A DNA stretch of 64,000 nucleotides from Paracoccaceae bacterium (GTDB lineage Bacteria; Pseudomonadota; Alphaproteobacteria; Rhodobacterales; Rhodobacteraceae). Under the pieces are notes generated by a model. That model saw only the letters and a program-made list of their open reading frames with translations. It was not told where the DNA came from and did no database searches. The stretch spans positions 37,882-101,881 of the forward strand of contig JALEGX010000032.1 of NCBI GenBank assembly GCA_022763485.1, in the 5' to 3' direction. The translations under genes and the position numbers were made by a program. Positions within the stretch are counted from its first letter, which is position 1. Every line of letters begins with the position of its first letter. Shown piece after piece: positions 1 to 8,604 of this stretch.

Positions 1-1168
1 TCTTTTCGCCCGGTTGGATGGTCAGGTTGATCCGGTCCAGACCGCCCGCTTCCCGTCCATAGTGGTGCGACAGGTCGCGAATTTCGATCTTACCGTTGGT
101 CAGCGCCAGCGGCTTGGCCTGCGCCTCATCCACCAGATCAATCGGCTGTGCGATGGTTTCCATCCCTTCAGCCACAACGCCCAGCTGCCGGAAAAAGGAC
201 GTCAGCGCCCACATGATCCAGCCGGTCATCGCGTTCAGGCGCAGCGTCAGCGCGGTGGCCGCGGCAACGATGCCAACCGAAGCCGAGCCCTGCATCCAGA
301 GCGCAATACCCCAGCCCACAACCCCGACGATCAGCAGACCGTTCAGGAACACCAGAACCGCATCCATGATCGTGTAGATCCGCATCTCCACCTGAAAGGT
401 TTTACGCGTGTTTTCGATCGCGTCACGTGCATAGATCAGTTCCCGGTCGTGATGCGCGAACATCTTCACCGAATGGATGTTGGAATAGCTGTCCACAACC
501 CGGCCCGTGACGGTTGACCGGGCGTCCGATGCTGCCTGTGAGGCCGGGCCCACGCGGGTCACGGTCCAATGGATCAGCAGCGCATAGAGGCCGAACCAGA
601 TCAGCAGCGGCACCAGCAACCTGACATCCGCTGCCATCAGCAACACCGCCGCCCCCACCAGATACGCCAGCGAAAAGGTGATCGCGTCGAAGACTTGGAA
701 CACCACTTCACCGGCGGCCGGGGGCGTTTGCATGATGCGGTTGGCGATCCGTCCAGCAAAGTCGTTTTCGAACCAGCCAACGGATTGGCGCAGCACGTGC
801 TTGTGCGCGCGCCACCGGATCAGGGTGCCGAAGTTGGGCAAGATGGCATTGTTCAGCAACAGAACATCGACCAGCTGCAACATCGGGCGCAGCAACAGGA
901 CAAACACCGCCAACACGATCAGCTCGGTCCCGTAGCGGTCCCAGACCTCGGCCGGGTCGCCAGTCAGCAGGTCAACGACACGACCCATATAGTAGATCAG
1001 GCCGATTTCGATGGAGGCAACGACCACGGACATGAGCGCCGCCAGCACGAAGACGCGTTTGAACGGGCGCGAATACTCCAACATGAACGGCCACAACTTG
1101 GCGGGCGGGCGATCCGTCTCAGGGTAGTCGCAATAAGGGTCGATGAGGTTTTCGAAGAAACGAAACAT
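1..1168 (-). CDS. ABC exporter, fused permease-ATPase (3' end beyond window)
   Basis: This is a type I ABC exporter half-transporter of the MsbA type, with the membrane domain first and the ATPase domain second, acting in the inner membrane. The visible 389 residues begin MFRFFENLIDPYCDYPE. They hold hydrophobic segments near residues 38-60, 80-100, 150-195 and 260-300. The nucleotide-binding domain then starts (KIEIRDLSHHYG, followed by LDRINLTIQPGEK). The window ends just before the expected Walker A motif, so the catalytic motifs cannot be checked. The ATG at 1168 is the first plausible start, and about 200 bases without a gene separate it from cca. The substrate cannot be told from sequence; lipids, peptides or drugs are all known for the family. 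Confidence 0.88.
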   Translation of the reverse strand, partial: MFRFFENLIDPYCDYPETDRPPAKLWPFMLEYSRPFKRVFVLAALMSVVVASIEIGLIYYMGRVVDLLTGDPAEVWDRYGTELIVLAVFVLLLRPMLQLVDVLLLNNAILPNFGTLIRWRAHKHVLRQSVGWFENDFAGRIANRIMQTPPAAGEVVFQVFDAITFSLAYLVGAAVLLMAADVRLLVPLLIWFGLYALLIHWTVTRVGPASQAASDARSTVTGRVVDSYSNIHSVKMFAHHDRELIYARDAIENTRKTFQVEMRIYTIMDAVLVFLNGLLIVGVVGWGIALWMQGSASVGIVAAATALTLRLNAMTGWIMWALTSFFRQLGVVAEGMETIAQPIDLVDEAQAKPLALTNGKIEIRDLSHHYGREAGGLDRINLTIQPGEK

Positions 1169-1368
1169 GTGGGGTGCTCCAATACGAGCGAAATTGAATG
1201 CAAATGCGAACCGAGGGCAGCCAAGACCCCCCGGACCATACGGGCGATGTCTCAGCTATTAGTGAAACCAGATCCCGTAATACATCAGCATTCCTCCCAT
1301 CATGTGGACTGAGCAAATTGGTAGGCGAGAAATATTCCTTTGTCACCCCCCCAGATGTGGACGTTGGG

Positions 1369-2523
1369 TCACTTCAGCCGGGAGAGCAGTGTTTCGCGGT
1401 CCAGAGCGAAGCCGCTTGCGATCCACTCCGCCTCCAGCTGTCGCAGGGCTTTGCCCAGCGCGGGCCCGGCGTACTCCGGCATCAGATCACGGGCCGAAAC
1501 TGGGAAAGTTGCGCTGCCGCCAAGCTCTAAATCAGCCTCTAACAAAGGCGAAACCGGTTGTTCCAACAAAGCTGCCCGCAACAATGCAATGTCGCGCGCG
1601 ACGTCCATACCGTGCCGAAAAGCGAGTTCGGCCACAGCTGTCATGCTTTCTGCGGCCTCGCGCATCAGCGCCAGGCTGCCTTGCTGTTGCTTTGACAGGC
1701 GCAATTCGTTGGACAAGATGGATCCGCCCAGCGCCGCCAGACGACGCAGGGGATTGGGGGCCAGCCCGCTCTCCAGGTGAATCAGCGGCGCAAGCGCCCG
1801 GTCATCGGCCCCCGGCAGAAGCGTGGACAGAACGCCGGTCTGACGCATCGCCGCGACCGATGGCGCCGGATCGGACGCGGACAAAAGCTTCAGCAACTCG
1901 GCCGTGACACGTTCCTTGGACAGCTGCGCCAACCCGTCCAGATTGGACGCGATCGCGGACAGGGCGTCGGGATCGAAGCCTTCGGAATGATCGCCATACC
2001 AAGCGTGGAACCGGAAATAGCGCAGGCTGCGCAGATAATCCTCGCGAATGCGCGCGGTGGCGTCACCGATGAACCTGACCTTGCGCGCGTTGAGATCCTT
2101 CAGACCGTTCAGCGGGTCCACGACTGTGCCGTCCGGAGCCGCATAAAGCGCATTCATGGTGAAATCGCGGCGTTGCGCGTCCTCGGCAATGTCAGTCGAA
2201 AAGGCGACGACGGCCCGCCGTCCGTCGGTTGCAACATCCTTGCGAAAGGTCGTGATCTCAAAGGGAATGCCCGATTGGACCAGCGTGACGGTGCCATGTT
2301 CGATCCCGGTCGGGATCGCCTTGATCCCAGCCCGTTTGGCCAGAGCGATTACCGTTTCGGGCGTTGCGTCCGTCGCTATATCCAGATCGGACACCGGCGC
2401 ACCCAACAGAGCGTTGCGCACACAGCCTCCAACGAAATAGGCAGCGGCCCCGTCAATCGTCAGCGCAGCGCAGACCTGCCGCGTCGCGGGATCCTCAAGC
2501 CAGGGCTGATCAATCCGGGTCAT
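1369..2523 (-). CDS. cca: CCA tRNA nucleotidyltransferase / poly(A) polymerase family
   Basis: This enzyme adds or repairs the 3' CCA end of tRNAs using CTP and ATP. The 384-residue protein shows the class II nucleotidyltransferase signature near residues 30-55: FVGGCVRNALLG followed by DLDIATDATPE, whose two aspartates bind the catalytic metals. Further on, RRDFTMNALY and DPLNGLKDLNARKVRFIGD belong to the same head domain. The start is the ATG at 2523, whose ATG overlaps the stop of the upstream NUDIX gene by four bases (ATGA). This implies translational coupling and one transcript from hslO through the NUDIX gene to cca. A PcnB-like poly(A) polymerase is the alternative, but the length and the absence of another cca in view favour CCA addition. 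Confidence 0.9.
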   Translation of the reverse strand: MTRIDQPWLEDPATRQVCAALTIDGAAAYFVGGCVRNALLGAPVSDLDIATDATPETVIALAKRAGIKAIPTGIEHGTVTLVQSGIPFEITTFRKDVATDGRRAVVAFSTDIAEDAQRRDFTMNALYAAPDGTVVDPLNGLKDLNARKVRFIGDATARIREDYLRSLRYFRFHAWYGDHSEGFDPDALSAIASNLDGLAQLSKERVTAELLKLLSASDPAPSVAAMRQTGVLSTLLPGADDRALAPLIHLESGLAPNPLRRLAALGGSILSNELRLSKQQQGSLALMREAAESMTAVAELAFRHGMDVARDIALLRAALLEQPVSPLLEADLELGGSATFPVSARDLMPEYAGPALGKALRQLEAEWIASGFALDRETLLSRLK

Positions 2524-3116
2524 GCCTCCATCCGTGCGGCAAGGCCCCGCAACATACGCGCGGTTGCACCCCAGATGTAGTAGGGACCGAATGGTACGGT
2601 GAAATAGTACCGGCGCGTTCCCCGCCATATCCGCGATTCAACGATGTAATTCGCCGGATCCAGAACATGCTCCAATGGCACGGTAAATGCCTCTTCCACC
2701 TCGCCCGGTTCCGGTTGAAAGGTGAACTCGCGTTCGATCATCGCAACAACCGGCGTCACCTTGAACCCGGTCACGGTTTCATGCTGCGGCAGGGTGCCAA
2801 CAACGGTGGGCAACGATACCGGTAGGCCGATTTCTTCGTTGGCTTCGCGCAAAGCCGTGGCCGCAACATCGGCGTCCTGTTCGTCCTTCTTGCCGCCCGG
2901 AAAGGCGATCTGACCGGGGTGGTGTTTCAGGGCCGAGGAGCGTTTGGTCAGGATCAGGCGGGGGCGCCCGGTGGAGACCGAAATCGGAACCAGCACACCG
3001 GCATCACGCAGTTTTCGACCTTCGGGCAGGATGGTGTCCGGGTTCAGGTCGAAATCGCTTGAGCCGTCACCGGGACGGCTCAGCGCGATGTTCAGCTGGT
3101 CGACAAGATCACGCAC
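2520..3116 (-). CDS. NUDIX hydrolase, probable CoA pyrophosphatase (NudL-like)
   Basis: This protein probably hydrolyses a nucleoside diphosphate linked to another group; the CoA pyrophosphatase subgroup cleaves CoA to 4'-phosphopantetheine and 3',5'-ADP. The NUDIX box runs from GGKKDEQDADVAATALREA to NEEIG, fitting GX5EX7REUXEEXGU in spacing apart from one substitution at the first glutamate, and is preceded by the KHHPGQIAFPGG element typical of the CoA subgroup. I chose the GTG at 3116 (VRDLVDQLNIALSRPGDG). A longer frame begins at a TTG at 3137, which would overlap hslO by 29 bases and lacks a ribosome site. The gene sits between hslO and cca and overlaps both slightly. Substrate assignment is by family resemblance only. 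Confidence 0.82.
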   Translation of the reverse strand: MRDLVDQLNIALSRPGDGSSDFDLNPDTILPEGRKLRDAGVLVPISVSTGRPRLILTKRSSALKHHPGQIAFPGGKKDEQDADVAATALREANEEIGLPVSLPTVVGTLPQHETVTGFKVTPVVAMIEREFTFQPEPGEVEEAFTVPLEHVLDPANYIVESRIWRGTRRYYFTVPFGPYYIWGATARMLRGLAARMEA

Positions 3117-4095
3117 CGCCCTGCTCTTCCGCGTCAAAGCCGACGGTCTTGGGGTCCAGCACGTAATGTGCGCCGCAGAACTGGCAATCCGCCGTCACTT
3201 TGCCGTCATCGGTGGTCATCTTCTCGATATCCTGCGCCGAATAGATCGACAGACTCTGACGCACGCGGTCTTCCGAACAGGTGCAGCCAAAGCGAACCTG
3301 CTGCGGATCAAAGACGCGGGGCTGCTCTTCGTGGAACAGACGCAACAGCAGATCCGTGGGCGACACCGACGGGCCGATCAGTTCCAGATCCTCAACCGTG
3401 CTCAGCAGAACGTTCACCCGGTTCCAGTTTTCGCCTTCGTCCCCGTCCACCAGGTCCGAGGCCTGCAGGATTTGACCCTCACCCGGCTCGCTCGCCACAA
3501 AGGGTGACGCCTTGGGCATATGCTGCAGCATGACGCCCCCGGCCCGCCAGTGTTCACCAACACCGGGTTCAGTGGATTTGCCAAAGCTCAGCGAAAAACG
3601 GGTCGGCAGCTGTTCGGACTGGGCGAAATAGGCCTCTGCACAGGCGCTGAGCGATCCGCCCGCGATCGGGGTGATCCCCTGGTAAGGCTGCGTGCCCTTG
3701 CCCTGGTCGATCAGGATCGCGAAGTAGCCTTCGCCAACCTGGTCAAACGGCGCACCATCGATCAGACGCTCGCGGTCAAAGCTGGCATAGGCACGGATCT
3801 GGGCGACGTCGCCTTCCTTCTGAGGTGCGTAATAGTCGGTGGCGATCATCCGCACCGGCCCTTTGGACTGCACCTGCAGCGACAGTTTCCAGCGCAGTGC
3901 AACAGTTTGGCCGATCAGCGCCGTCAGCAACGCCATTTCAGCAACCAGCGCTTCAACCACAGGCGGATAGTCGTGCTGTTTCAGGATGCCGTCCAAAACG
4001 CCGTCCAGACGCGCCACGCGGCCACGCATGTCAGAGGCATCAAGCTGGAAAGGCAGGACAGTATCGTCCCACGCGATTTTAGATCCGAGTGTCAT
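3109..4095 (-). CDS. hslO: Hsp33 redox-activated chaperone
   Basis: Hsp33 is a cytoplasmic holdase that is switched on when its C-terminal zinc centre is oxidised, binding unfolding proteins during oxidative stress. The 328-residue protein carries the diagnostic C-terminal cysteines: CTC near residue 266 and CQFC near residue 300, a CxC-X(n)-CxxC zinc switch. The N-terminal chaperone domain contains the usual GQTVALRWKLSLQVQSKGP stretch. The ATG at 4095 is preceded by an AAGGAAA ribosome site. It leads a compact leftward set with the NUDIX gene and cca, and diverges from the second NUDIX gene at 4174. Confidence 0.95.
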   Translation of the reverse strand: MTLGSKIAWDDTVLPFQLDASDMRGRVARLDGVLDGILKQHDYPPVVEALVAEMALLTALIGQTVALRWKLSLQVQSKGPVRMIATDYYAPQKEGDVAQIRAYASFDRERLIDGAPFDQVGEGYFAILIDQGKGTQPYQGITPIAGGSLSACAEAYFAQSEQLPTRFSLSFGKSTEPGVGEHWRAGGVMLQHMPKASPFVASEPGEGQILQASDLVDGDEGENWNRVNVLLSTVEDLELIGPSVSPTDLLLRLFHEEQPRVFDPQQVRFGCTCSEDRVRQSLSIYSAQDIEKMTTDDGKVTADCQFCGAHYVLDPKTVGFDAEEQGGA

Positions 4096-4173
4096 GGGGT
4101 TTCCTTACACGCCCGAGGTTGGCATATCGAGCCTATATAGACGTGATTCATCCGGATGGAAGAGGCTTAGGAA

Positions 4174-4623
4174 ATGATCCCGCGCTTTGGTGAGACCCCA
4201 GACCCCCGTCAGACCTATCGTCAGCGTCCTGGCGCCTATGCCCTTCTTCCACGTGACGGGAGGCTGCTGGTCACTTGCCAGTATGACCCCCATCCGGACC
4301 TGCAGCTGCCCGGTGGTGGGATCGATCCGGGGGAATCCCCCATCCCGGCGCTGCACCGTGAGGTGTTTGAGGAAACCGGCTGGAAGATCGCCGCGCCCCG
4401 GCGCTTTGGGATCTTTCGCCGCTTCACCTTCATGCCGGAATACGATCTCTGGGCCGAAAAGATCTGTCACATCTATGTCGCGCGCCCGGTGTTGCGCATG
4501 GGCCCCCCCGCCGAAGCCGGACATGAAGCACTTTGGATGGACCCAGGCGACGCCGTGCGGAACCTTGGCAATGCAGGAGACCGGCATTTCGCGGAAAGCT
4601 GGCTGCGCGCCGAACTGCGATAA
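4174..4623 (+). CDS. NUDIX hydrolase
   Basis: This is a small 149-residue NUDIX enzyme. The motif is clear: GGGIDPGESPIPALHREV followed by FEETGW, with the metal-binding glutamates in the REVFEE segment. N-terminal strands contain RPGAYALLPRDGRLLVTCQ and the C-terminal part is short, with no extra domain. The ATG at 4174 follows a weak TTAGGAA ribosome site. The gene stands alone, divergent from hslO and convergent with the receiver-PP2C gene, 11 bases away. The substrate cannot be predicted; nucleotide sanitation is the most common role for proteins this short. Confidence 0.85.
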   Translation: MIPRFGETPDPRQTYRQRPGAYALLPRDGRLLVTCQYDPHPDLQLPGGGIDPGESPIPALHREVFEETGWKIAAPRRFGIFRRFTFMPEYDLWAEKICHIYVARPVLRMGPPAEAGHEALWMDPGDAVRNLGNAGDRHFAESWLRAELR

Positions 4624-4634
4624 ATCGCCAAATG

Positions 4635-5933
4635 TCAGGACCGGGTATCGACCGGTTCCGGGCCGTTGAATTCGAACAGGGTGGCCGAGACATCATCCTC
4701 GATCCCCCTGTTGCGATCCATCACCTGTGTCAGCCGCCAATAGAGGTCATTCAGGAACTCACGCCCATCCTGCACGTCCCAGCATTCGCGGATCAATTGG
4801 GTCAGCCCCTGTGTCTCCAGCATGTCACCACCCGCAACGCTGGTTTCGGTAAACCCGTCTGAAAACAGCAGCAGGCGATCCCCGGGATTCATGCTGAATT
4901 CGACCTGGGAGAATGAGACATCAGCGATCAACCCGATGGGCAGCCCCCCCGAGCCCACCTGTTCCACGCTGCCGTCCTGCCGCAGCAAGAGCGGATGCGG
5001 ATGTCCCGCCTGCACCATCCGCACCCGGCCGGAATTCAGGTCAGCGATGCAATAGACCATGGTAAAATATTCTTCGATGCCGCTATCCGCCACCAAACGC
5101 GCGTTCAGCAGGCGCGCCACTTCTTCGGGCTGACGCAGGGCAAAGAACTGGTTGAAGCGCTGTTCAAGCGCGATGTTCTGATCGAAATAGGTGCTGGACA
5201 GATACCCCCCCAGCCGCGCCGTCATCATCGCCGAGGTGATGCCATGACCAGAGACGTCGATGTTGTAGAACCCCACCCGATTGGGTCCGGGTGAGAACAT
5301 GCCAACCAGATCCCCACCGATATGGCCGCAGGGTTTCAACAGCAGGCTGACCCGTGATTTACCAAACTCCCTGTGAAAGTCGGGCACCAGAGATTCCTGG
5401 ATCTTTCTGGCCTGTATCAGGTCCTTGTCAATCGCATCATAAAGGCGCTGTATCTCATTCAGGGTTTCCGACACCATCCGGTTTTTGGACGACAATTCGC
5501 GTTCCATGCCCAGGATCCGGTCGCCGGCACAGATTCTGGCGCGCAATTCATCCGGATTCACCGGTTTGGATAGAAAGTCATCCGCCCCGGCGTCCAGCCC
5601 TTGGGCCACGTCGTTCTTTTCGCTCTTCGATGTCAGCAGAATGAAATAGCAGTATCCGTCGCCGGGAATTTGCCGCAAGGCCCGACAGAATTCCAACCCG
5701 TTCATACCGGGCATCATCCAGTCGCTCAGGATCAGATCAGGCTTGGCCTCTGCGCAGATCTCCATCGCGCGCTCACCACTGTCCGCTTCGATAATGGTGA
5801 AGCCGAACTTGCGGAGCGAAGCGACCAGAATGCGCCGCTGCAGGCTGCTGTCATCGACCACCAGAACGGTCCGGATCGAGCCCTCGCCAAGATGCTCCGA
5901 AATCTGTTCCGATCCGCGTTGCAACTCAGACAT
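4635..5933 (-). CDS. Response regulator fused to PP2C-type (SpoIIE/RsbU) phosphatase
   Basis: This is a cytoplasmic signalling protein with an N-terminal receiver domain and a C-terminal PP2C-like serine phosphatase domain. The receiver has the acidic pair in VLVVDDSSLQRR, the phospho-acceptor aspartate in LILSDWMMPGMNG (about residue 71) and the lysine in DDFLSKPVNPDEL. A linker helix (DLIQARKIQESLVPD) leads to the phosphatase, whose metal-binding aspartates lie in GGDLVGMF, NIDVSGHGITSAMM, LFSDGFTE and EDDVSATL. The architecture matches RsbU/RbaY proteins that dephosphorylate an anti-sigma antagonist in a partner-switching pathway. No antagonist or anti-sigma gene is nearby. The ATG at 5933 was chosen over a TTG at 5969. 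It faces an Hpt protein across a 144-base divergent region, which suggests a phosphorelay pair. Confidence 0.88.
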   Translation of the reverse strand: MSELQRGSEQISEHLGEGSIRTVLVVDDSSLQRRILVASLRKFGFTIIEADSGERAMEICAEAKPDLILSDWMMPGMNGLEFCRALRQIPGDGYCYFILLTSKSEKNDVAQGLDAGADDFLSKPVNPDELRARICAGDRILGMERELSSKNRMVSETLNEIQRLYDAIDKDLIQARKIQESLVPDFHREFGKSRVSLLLKPCGHIGGDLVGMFSPGPNRVGFYNIDVSGHGITSAMMTARLGGYLSSTYFDQNIALEQRFNQFFALRQPEEVARLLNARLVADSGIEEYFTMVYCIADLNSGRVRMVQAGHPHPLLLRQDGSVEQVGSGGLPIGLIADVSFSQVEFSMNPGDRLLLFSDGFTETSVAGGDMLETQGLTQLIRECWDVQDGREFLNDLYWRLTQVMDRNRGIEDDVSATLFEFNGPEPVDTRS

Positions 5934-5986
5934 CTCCCAACTTTCCGACGAGCGCTTGTTCCGCCCCAACTATGAGGCGTGCCTGC

Positions 5987-6002
5987 TTAACGGGCAGTGA
6001 AC
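5987..6002 (+). promoter_or_regulatory. CtrA-box-like sequence (TTAA-N7-TGAAC)
   Basis: The consensus for the cell-cycle regulator CtrA in Alphaproteobacteria is TTAA-N7-TTAAC. Here TTAA (5987-5990), seven bases and TGAAC (5998-6002) match it with one substitution. It lies in the divergent region between the receiver-PP2C gene and the Hpt gene, 76 bases before the Hpt start, so it could act on either. Short motifs of this kind occur by chance, so this is a candidate only. Confidence 0.3.
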
Positions 6003-6077
6003 GGCGATCAGAAAACGGGCAGTTCGCGGTTTACCGGCGGTTAATGTTGCGACCGTAAGCTTTGTGACGGGATTTCT

Positions 6078-6425
6078 ATGCGGGATATTCAGATGATCCA
6101 GTGGGCACGTGTACGGGAACTACGGGACGAAGTCGGCGCAGATGATTTTGGCGATCTGGTCGACCTGTTTCTGACCGAAGTGGAAGAGGTCGTTGACCGG
6201 TTGCGATCGCAGGAGGACCGGACCGATCTGGAACAGGACCTTCACTTTCTCAAAGGCAGCGCGCTCAGCCTGGGGTTTGAGACATTTTCCGATCTGTGTG
6301 AAACCGGGGAAACCTTGTCTGCGCGCGGAAAGGCCGCACAGGTCGATCTGGGCGCCATTCTGGAGGGCTATGACCAGTCGCGCCTGCGCTTTCTGGCCGA
6401 TATGTCCCGCGAATTGGCAAGCTGA
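6078..6425 (+). CDS. Hpt phosphotransfer domain protein
   Basis: This 115-residue stand-alone histidine phosphotransfer protein relays phosphate between a hybrid kinase and a response regulator. The motif HFLKGSALSLGF places the phospho-accepting histidine at residue 56, with the conserved lysine and glycine next to it. The rest is predicted helical, as expected for a four-helix bundle, and there is no membrane segment. It is transcribed away from the receiver-PP2C gene, so its most economical partner is that receiver (inference). It ends three bases before the ilvA stop codon, on the opposite strand. Confidence 0.88.
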   Translation: MRDIQMIQWARVRELRDEVGADDFGDLVDLFLTEVEEVVDRLRSQEDRTDLEQDLHFLKGSALSLGFETFSDLCETGETLSARGKAAQVDLGAILEGYDQSRLRFLADMSRELAS

Positions 6426-6428
6426 CGA

Positions 6429-7655
6429 TCAGATGATGAACTGCGACAGCACTTCGTCATTTGTGATATCGGAATAGGTAAACCCACCTGCATCCAGACG
6501 CGCGAACAACTGCACAAAATTCCCCGGATCGCTGGTTTCGATGCCGATCAGAACGGATCCGAAATTGCGCGCGGATTTCTTCATGTATTCAAACCGGGTG
6601 ATATTGTCGTCCGGCCCCATGAATTCCAGGAAATCCTTCAGTGCGCCGGGCCGTTGCGGCAGACGCAACAGGAAGTACTTCTTTGTGCCGGCATATCGCT
6701 GCGCGCGTTCCTTGACCTCGGGCAGGCGTTCGAAATCGAAATTCCCGCCAGAGGTCAGACACAACACGGTCCGCCCGCGCACGAAGGAGCGGATGTCGGA
6801 AATCGCTTCAACCGCCAGAGCACCGGCCGGTTCCAGAACGATGCCTTCCAGATTCAGCATCTCCACGATCGTGGTACAAACGCGGTCTTCGGAGATCGTG
6901 ATCGAATCAGACACATGGGTGTGTTTCAGCAGCTCAAACGGGCGGTCCCCGATCCGGCCAACGGCAGCGCCATCAACAAAAGTGTCCACATGCTCCAGCG
7001 CAACCGGCCGCCGTGCCAGAAGCGCCGCCCGCAGGCAGGCCCCACCTTCGGGTTCCACGAAAATGCAATGGCTGCGGTCCCCGAACCAGCTGGATACGCC
7101 TGCGGACATTCCGCCACCGCCAACCGGCAGGATGATATTGTCCGGCGCACGGCCCAGTTGCTGTTCGATCTCCACCGCGATGGAGGCCTGCCCTTCGATG
7201 ACATCCTCATCGTCGAAGGGGGACAGAAAATGCCCGCCTTCGCGTTTGCACCAGTCCTGCGCCGCGGCCAGGCAGTCGTCGAAATAGTCCCCAACCAGGT
7301 GGATTTCGACCTGATCCCCCCCGAACATGCGGGTTTTCTGGATCTTCTGCTGCGGGGTGGTCACCGGCATGAAGATCACCCCGCGCACGCCCATGTGCTT
7401 GCACATGAAGGCAACGCCCTGAGCATGGTTGCCAGCGCTGGCACAGACGAACAGGTCCTGCTCCGGCTGCTTGCGCATGGCGTTGTAGGCGCCCCGGATC
7501 TTGTACGAGCGGACCGGGCTCAGGTCCTCGCGCTTCAGCCAGATGTCGGCCCCGAATTTTTCGGACAGATGAACGTTGCGCTGCAACGGCGTGGCGGGAA
7601 ACACATCGCGCATGGCCTGCTCGGCGGCGCGGGCTCGGGAAGCAAAATCGGTCAT
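6429..7655 (-). CDS. ilvA: Threonine ammonia-lyase (threonine dehydratase)
   Basis: This PLP enzyme deaminates threonine to 2-oxobutanoate, the first committed step to isoleucine. The 408-residue protein has the PLP lysine motif VRSYKIRGAYNAM, the glycine-rich phosphate loop VGGGGMSAGV and the SAGNHAQG loop. The C-terminal ~85 residues (KKYFLLRLPQRPGALKDFL onward) form a single ACT-like regulatory domain, as in the short form of biosynthetic IlvA, so feedback control by isoleucine is likely. The ATG at 7655 (MTDFASRARAAEQAM) is preferred to a TTG ten codons upstream. It follows the 247-residue membrane protein gene, 69 bases away. Confidence 0.93.
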   Translation of the reverse strand: MTDFASRARAAEQAMRDVFPATPLQRNVHLSEKFGADIWLKREDLSPVRSYKIRGAYNAMRKQPEQDLFVCASAGNHAQGVAFMCKHMGVRGVIFMPVTTPQQKIQKTRMFGGDQVEIHLVGDYFDDCLAAAQDWCKREGGHFLSPFDDEDVIEGQASIAVEIEQQLGRAPDNIILPVGGGGMSAGVSSWFGDRSHCIFVEPEGGACLRAALLARRPVALEHVDTFVDGAAVGRIGDRPFELLKHTHVSDSITISEDRVCTTIVEMLNLEGIVLEPAGALAVEAISDIRSFVRGRTVLCLTSGGNFDFERLPEVKERAQRYAGTKKYFLLRLPQRPGALKDFLEFMGPDDNITRFEYMKKSARNFGSVLIGIETSDPGNFVQLFARLDAGGFTYSDITNDEVLSQFII

Positions 7656-7724
7656 GAAACCGTCAGTGGCCCATGCCCGCGCCAAAGGTCAAGAGGCGCA
7701 GGCAAAGCATACCAAAGAATACGG

Positions 7725-8468
7725 TCAGCCGATCGGACGGCCCTGCACATAATGCCCATAAAACGTGGTCATCACGCTGACATTCACCAGCGACATGAAC
7801 AGGGTCACGGTCATCTGTGACGCCAGCCCCAGGATCGGCGCAATCGACTGCATCGCTGCGATCGCGCCGCTCAGCACCAGTTGCAGCACAAAGAACAGAA
7901 GCAGCATAACGATAATGGATCCGGTCGATCCCCTTGTCGCATTCCAGGCCTCCCTGAGGGTCAGCGGTTCACCGATGGCAGCAGCCGGCAAGATCGCAAC
8001 AAAGCGATAGATGATCACGGCCACCGCAAGGATCAGGACAAAGGCAATTCCACCCGTCGCAACGGACAGCAAGACGATCAGAATGCTGATACCGAACATC
8101 GCCAGCAGCAGTTTCAAACCGTGACCAATGTAGGACAGGATGCGGTCCGTCCGGAATGCGGGGATCCAGCCCTTGGGATACTCCTCCATCAGCACATAGC
8201 GGTGCCATGAAACGAAAATCCAGATGGTGATCAGGATCCACAGGAAAACGATCAGAAAGATCGGAAACAGGCTGATCTGCCCGGATTGAATCGCATCTTT
8301 CAAGGCATCGTTGCGCAGCGTTGTACCCATTTCCAGTCCGATCTGTGGCACCAGAAGCGTCACAAGCCCAACCAGAATGACCACGGGCACCAGACCGATC
8401 TGCAGCGCCTGATACATGTTGCGCCAGACCAGGCTGATGGAATGGGAGAAAATGTGCCAGCCCTTCAT
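7725..8468 (-). CDS. Integral membrane protein of unknown function
   Basis: This 247-residue protein has about five or six hydrophobic segments, for example residues 22-45 (GLVPVVILVGLVTLLV), 70-95 (FPIFLIVFLWILITIWIF), 120-160 and 185-235. Between them are short charged loops with RTDRILSYIGHG and EPLTLREAWNATRGSTG. I do not recognise a named family with certainty; it resembles conserved Rhodobacterales membrane proteins of the glycerophosphoryl diester phosphodiesterase-membrane-domain type, but no catalytic residues are evident. The ATG at 8468 has an AAGGAC ribosome site. It diverges from argG and lies upstream of ilvA on the same strand. Confidence 0.75.
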   Translation of the reverse strand: MKGWHIFSHSISLVWRNMYQALQIGLVPVVILVGLVTLLVPQIGLEMGTTLRNDALKDAIQSGQISLFPIFLIVFLWILITIWIFVSWHRYVLMEEYPKGWIPAFRTDRILSYIGHGLKLLLAMFGISILIVLLSVATGGIAFVLILAVAVIIYRFVAILPAAAIGEPLTLREAWNATRGSTGSIIVMLLLFFVLQLVLSGAIAAMQSIAPILGLASQMTVTLFMSLVNVSVMTTFYGHYVQGRPIG

Positions 8469-8604
8469 TGCGGCGTCCTTTCCAATCTCAAAAACGCAAT
8501 TCAGGCCTGATTATCCCCAGTTTCGGCCAAGGAAAAGCCCGGACACCTTGCTCTTGTGAATAAAACAAGTTATCGCCCCGGCGTTCTACCTGAGAGGAAA
8601 TCCC

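Noticed and set aside
1169..1368. A small gene in the 200-base gap upstream of the ABC exporter
   Set aside because: Short frames on both strands lack ribosome sites and resemblance to anything; treated as promoter region.
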